This document shows positions 62,321 through 64,000 of a stretch of DNA of 64,000 nucleotides, in pieces. Source of the DNA: Psychrobacter vallis (GTDB taxonomy: Bacteria; Pseudomonadota; Gammaproteobacteria; Pseudomonadales; Moraxellaceae); the NCBI RefSeq assembly GCF_904846715.1, contig NZ_CAJHBU010000005.1, forward strand, positions 99,994 through 163,993, read 5' to 3'. Under the pieces are notes generated by a model, which ran no database searches, was not told the DNA's origin, and worked only from the letters and a program-made list of their open reading frames with translations. Each line of letters begins with the position of its first letter. Within the stretch, counting starts at the first letter, position 1. Both the position numbers and the translations under genes were made by a program.

Positions 62321-62851
62321 TTAGTCTAGCTTCTCAACTTTACTAAACTCAAGCTCGACCTGAGTCGGTCGATTAAATACGTTCACAGTCAGGTGTAACT
62401 TAGATTTTTCGTAATCCACTTTCTCCACCAACCCTTTAAAGTCGGTGAATGGACCATCGATAACCAACAACTCTTCGCCCGGCTCAAATAGCGTCTTAGG
62501 ACGTGGATCAGCTTCAGTCTGGTTAAGACGGTTTAAAATACGATCAGCTTCTACTTGCGTAATGGGTGCTGGGGTTTCAGGTGTACCACCGATAAAGCCC
62601 ATAATACGAGGACAATCTTTCACAATGTGCCAAGTATTGTCGTTCATTTCCATCTGGATCAATACGTATCCTGGAAAGAATTTACGCTCACTCTTACGTT
62701 TTTTGCCGTCTTTCATTTCAACGACTTCTTCAGTAGGCACCAATACATCACCGAATGACTCAGCAAAGTCACTACGATTAATACGATCAGTTAAAGAACG
62801 TTGTACTTGTTTTTCATATCCTGAAAACGCTTGGACAATATACCAACGCAT
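62321..62851 (-). CDS. nusG: Transcription elongation/antitermination factor NusG
   Basis: A 176-residue elongation factor that binds RNA polymerase through its NGN domain ([19 protein letters not shown], then [20 protein letters not shown]). Its KOW domain ([20 protein letters not shown]) contacts Rho or ribosomal S10. A Pro/Glu linker (TPETPAPIT) lies between. It follows secE by 95 bp in the usual order. Confidence 0.98.
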   Translation of the reverse strand: MRWYIVQAFSGYEKQVQRSLTDRINRSDFAESFGDVLVPTEEVVEMKDGKKRKSERKFFPGYVLIQMEMNDNTWHIVKDCPRIMGFIGGTPETPAPITQVEADRILNRLNQTEADPRPKTLFEPGEELLVIDGPFTDFKGLVEKVDYEKSKLHLTVNVFNRPTQVELEFSKVEKLD

Positions 62852-62946
62852 ATCACGCTCCTAATCGTTATAAGTAAAAATTTGAGTCATAATATTTAAA
62901 TCGAAGCGCATTACAATATACGATACTGCGCTTAGACTGAAAATAT

Positions 62947-63432
62947 CTAACCAATAAATATGCCAACAAACCAATTAAAAAAGTTATCCAATAACCAAAT
63001 AAAAACCCCAACAATAGCAATCACGACAATGACTTGCCATGTGTATTGAACGGTTTCGTCTTTACTTGGCCATGTTACTCGGCGAAGCTCAACACCAGCA
63101 TCTTTTAATAATATTTTAAAAGCACGGCCTTGATTCGTTAATGCTAAGCATATTACTGCAAATACAATAAGGGCGACAATGATACCAATACGTACCCATA
63201 CATCATTGGCTGGTTGCCAATAACCGGGTAAATACTGGTTGACTAAAGTCGCCCCTATCAAAAATACTGCGGCAAGTAACCACAACATCAAATCTTTTAT
63301 TGAGCCAGTCTTGGCAACTTCAACAGCAGAAGTATTAACCGCTGAAATGTGCTTATCTTTAGACAGCATCCCACCACCAACCGCCTTGGCATCAGATAAC
63401 TTATTCTCGAGGTTATCTTGATTATTGCTCAT
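62947..63432 (-). CDS. secE: Preprotein translocase subunit SecE
   Basis: A 161-residue subunit of the SecYEG channel. Three membrane segments (about 47-65, 79-98, 131-155) follow the E. coli layout, with the conserved amphipathic helix and hinge LRRVTWPSKDETVQYTWQV at about 116-134. An N-terminal polar extension makes it longer than E. coli SecE (127). It lies 52 bp after tRNA-Trp and is probably processed from the same transcript. Confidence 0.96.
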   Translation of the reverse strand: MSNNQDNLENKLSDAKAVGGGMLSKDKHISAVNTSAVEVAKTGSIKDLMLWLLAAVFLIGATLVNQYLPGYWQPANDVWVRIGIIVALIVFAVICLALTNQGRAFKILLKDAGVELRRVTWPSKDETVQYTWQVIVVIAIVGVFIWLLDNFFNWFVGIFIG

Positions 63433-63483
63433 AAAGAACTCGCTTCGGAGATGGTGAGGTACAACAAAGAGATGATAAAAAGA

Positions 63484-63559
63484 TGGCAGGCGATGTAGGA
63501 CTCGAACCTACAACCCTCGGTTTTGGAGACCGATGCTCTACCAATTGAGCCAATCGCCT
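63484..63559 (-). tRNA. trpT: tRNA-Trp (CCA anticodon)
   Basis: A 76-base tRNA including encoded CCA. Acceptor stem AGGCGAT / ATCGCCT, anticodon arm TCGGT-CTCCAAA-ACCGA with anticodon CCA, T arm with GGTTCGAGTCC. It stands between tuf and secE as in many gammaproteobacteria. Confidence 0.97.
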
Positions 63560-63577
63560 ATGGGTGTAAAGGACAGC

Positions 63578-63605
63578 ATTATACAATATTTGGCATAAAA
63601 TGCAA
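63578..63605 (-). promoter_or_regulatory. Sigma70-type promoter of tRNA-Trp / secE-nusG operon
   Basis: On the minus strand TTGCAT (63600-63605), a 16-bp spacer and a perfect TATAAT (63578-63583) lie so that transcription would begin about 12 bases before the mature tRNA. It is the best promoter in the window and would drive tRNA-Trp, secE and nusG. Confidence 0.78.
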
Positions 63606-63872
63606 GCCTTCAGAGATAATTTTTTATCTCGCTTTCCTCTTATTTAAGGTCGTTACGTTTATCAGTGAGTTTTTAAATATACTAACTGTATAGGTAGGTA
63701 TGTCAACTATATATACATACGACAAGAGTGAGCGCTAATATAGCAAGCTATCTAATAGATTACAATAGAACAAGAGATAAATTCATTATCCTCACCTATA
63801 AAACTGTATAAAAATAAAAAGGGCTGTAAGTAGATAGGCGTATTTGAATTTTAGATACACGTCCTTATTTGC

Positions 63873-63906
63873 AAAAAAAAGCCACCCTCTTAGAGGGTGG
63901 CTTTTT
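63873..63906 (-). terminator. Intrinsic terminator of tuf
   Basis: Minus-strand stem GCCACCCTCT / AGAGGGTGGC with a tiny loop (in practice an 8-9-bp stem), followed by eight T. A shorter T-run on the plus strand makes it partly bidirectional. Confidence 0.88.
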
Positions 63907-63944
63907 CATGACTAACTGATAAGCTCATTACTGAGAATAAGTGA

Positions 63945-64000
63945 TTAGTTCAATACGTTAGCAACAACACCAGCGCCTACCGTACGGCCGCCTTCACGAA
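63945..64000 (-). CDS. tuf: Elongation factor Tu, 3' end only
   Basis: The last 17 codons and stop of EF-Tu (REGGRTVGAGVVANVLN) are present, cut by the window edge. EF-Tu delivers aminoacyl-tRNA to the ribosome. The sequence is the family's C-terminus, and its position next to tRNA-Trp and secE matches the tufB locus. Confidence 0.93.
   Translation of the reverse strand, partial: REGGRTVGAGVVANVLN

Larger units (their letters stand above)
63560..63944. other. Intergenic region between tuf and tRNA-Trp
   Basis: It contains the tuf terminator (63873-63906), the tRNA-Trp promoter (63578-63605) and a GAGATAA/TTATCTC hairpin (63613-63630) just upstream of that promoter. No gene is supported in it. 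Confidence 0.6.

Overview
The window looks like chromosome from a Psychrobacter-type member of the Moraxellaceae (Gammaproteobacteria). The basis is protein-level resemblance recalled from memory and gene order: tuf / tRNA-Trp / secE-nusG-rplKAJL-rpoBC, pilMNOPQ next to aroK-aroB and a SPOR-like gene, gltB-gltD, two adjacent fadD genes, bioB and hemJ. No rRNA, CRISPR array, prophage or intact insertion sequence is visible. Genus assignment is inference.

Layout. Positions 1-5200 hold a BASS-family transporter, two YbjQ (DUF74) paralogs, a YgfB/YecA-like protein, a small acidic PA3496-like protein and an AhpA/YtjB-like membrane protein that diverges from serB. Positions 5634-11308 run rightward: serB, a DUF368 (undecaprenyl-phosphate flippase-type) gene, a small membrane protein, an SCP2-domain protein, bioB and hemJ. 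Positions 11595-18356 run leftward: a secreted NlpC/P60-like protein, a two-TM protein, rph and two fadD paralogs. parC follows on the plus strand, then an AT-rich DUF3644 gene with a HEPN-like motif, which looks like an accessory insertion.

Positions 22491-29684 are the most unusual part: a PEBP-like periplasmic protein; a hemerythrin gene followed by two tandem BLUF-domain genes with the decayed tail of a second hemerythrin gene between them; a Cof-type HAD phosphatase; two paralogous 87-residue membrane proteins behind an SDR gene; and an orphan potD-like lipoprotein gene. Positions 29755-37202 hold a FUSC transporter and glutamate synthase (gltD, gltB). Positions 38240-46678 hold the SPOR-like gene, aroB, aroK and pilQPONM, all leftward, with ponA divergent. 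Positions 50407-63559 are the transcription/translation cluster, read leftward from a clear sigma70-type promoter in front of tRNA-Trp; the tuf 3' end closes the window.

The intergenic DNA carries at least two related families of short palindromic repeats with TATAGT-type ends. One is about 108 bp (full copies at 11337, 28332 and 38011, fragments at 5342 and 28208). The other is shorter and carries a GACTGGGA/TCCCAGTC hairpin (8002 and 8648 in inverted orientation around one small gene, plus a related element at 50201). A 15-bp motif, TGAGGACACGCCCTA, occurs three times. Most leftward operons end in recognisable intrinsic terminators, which are listed individually.
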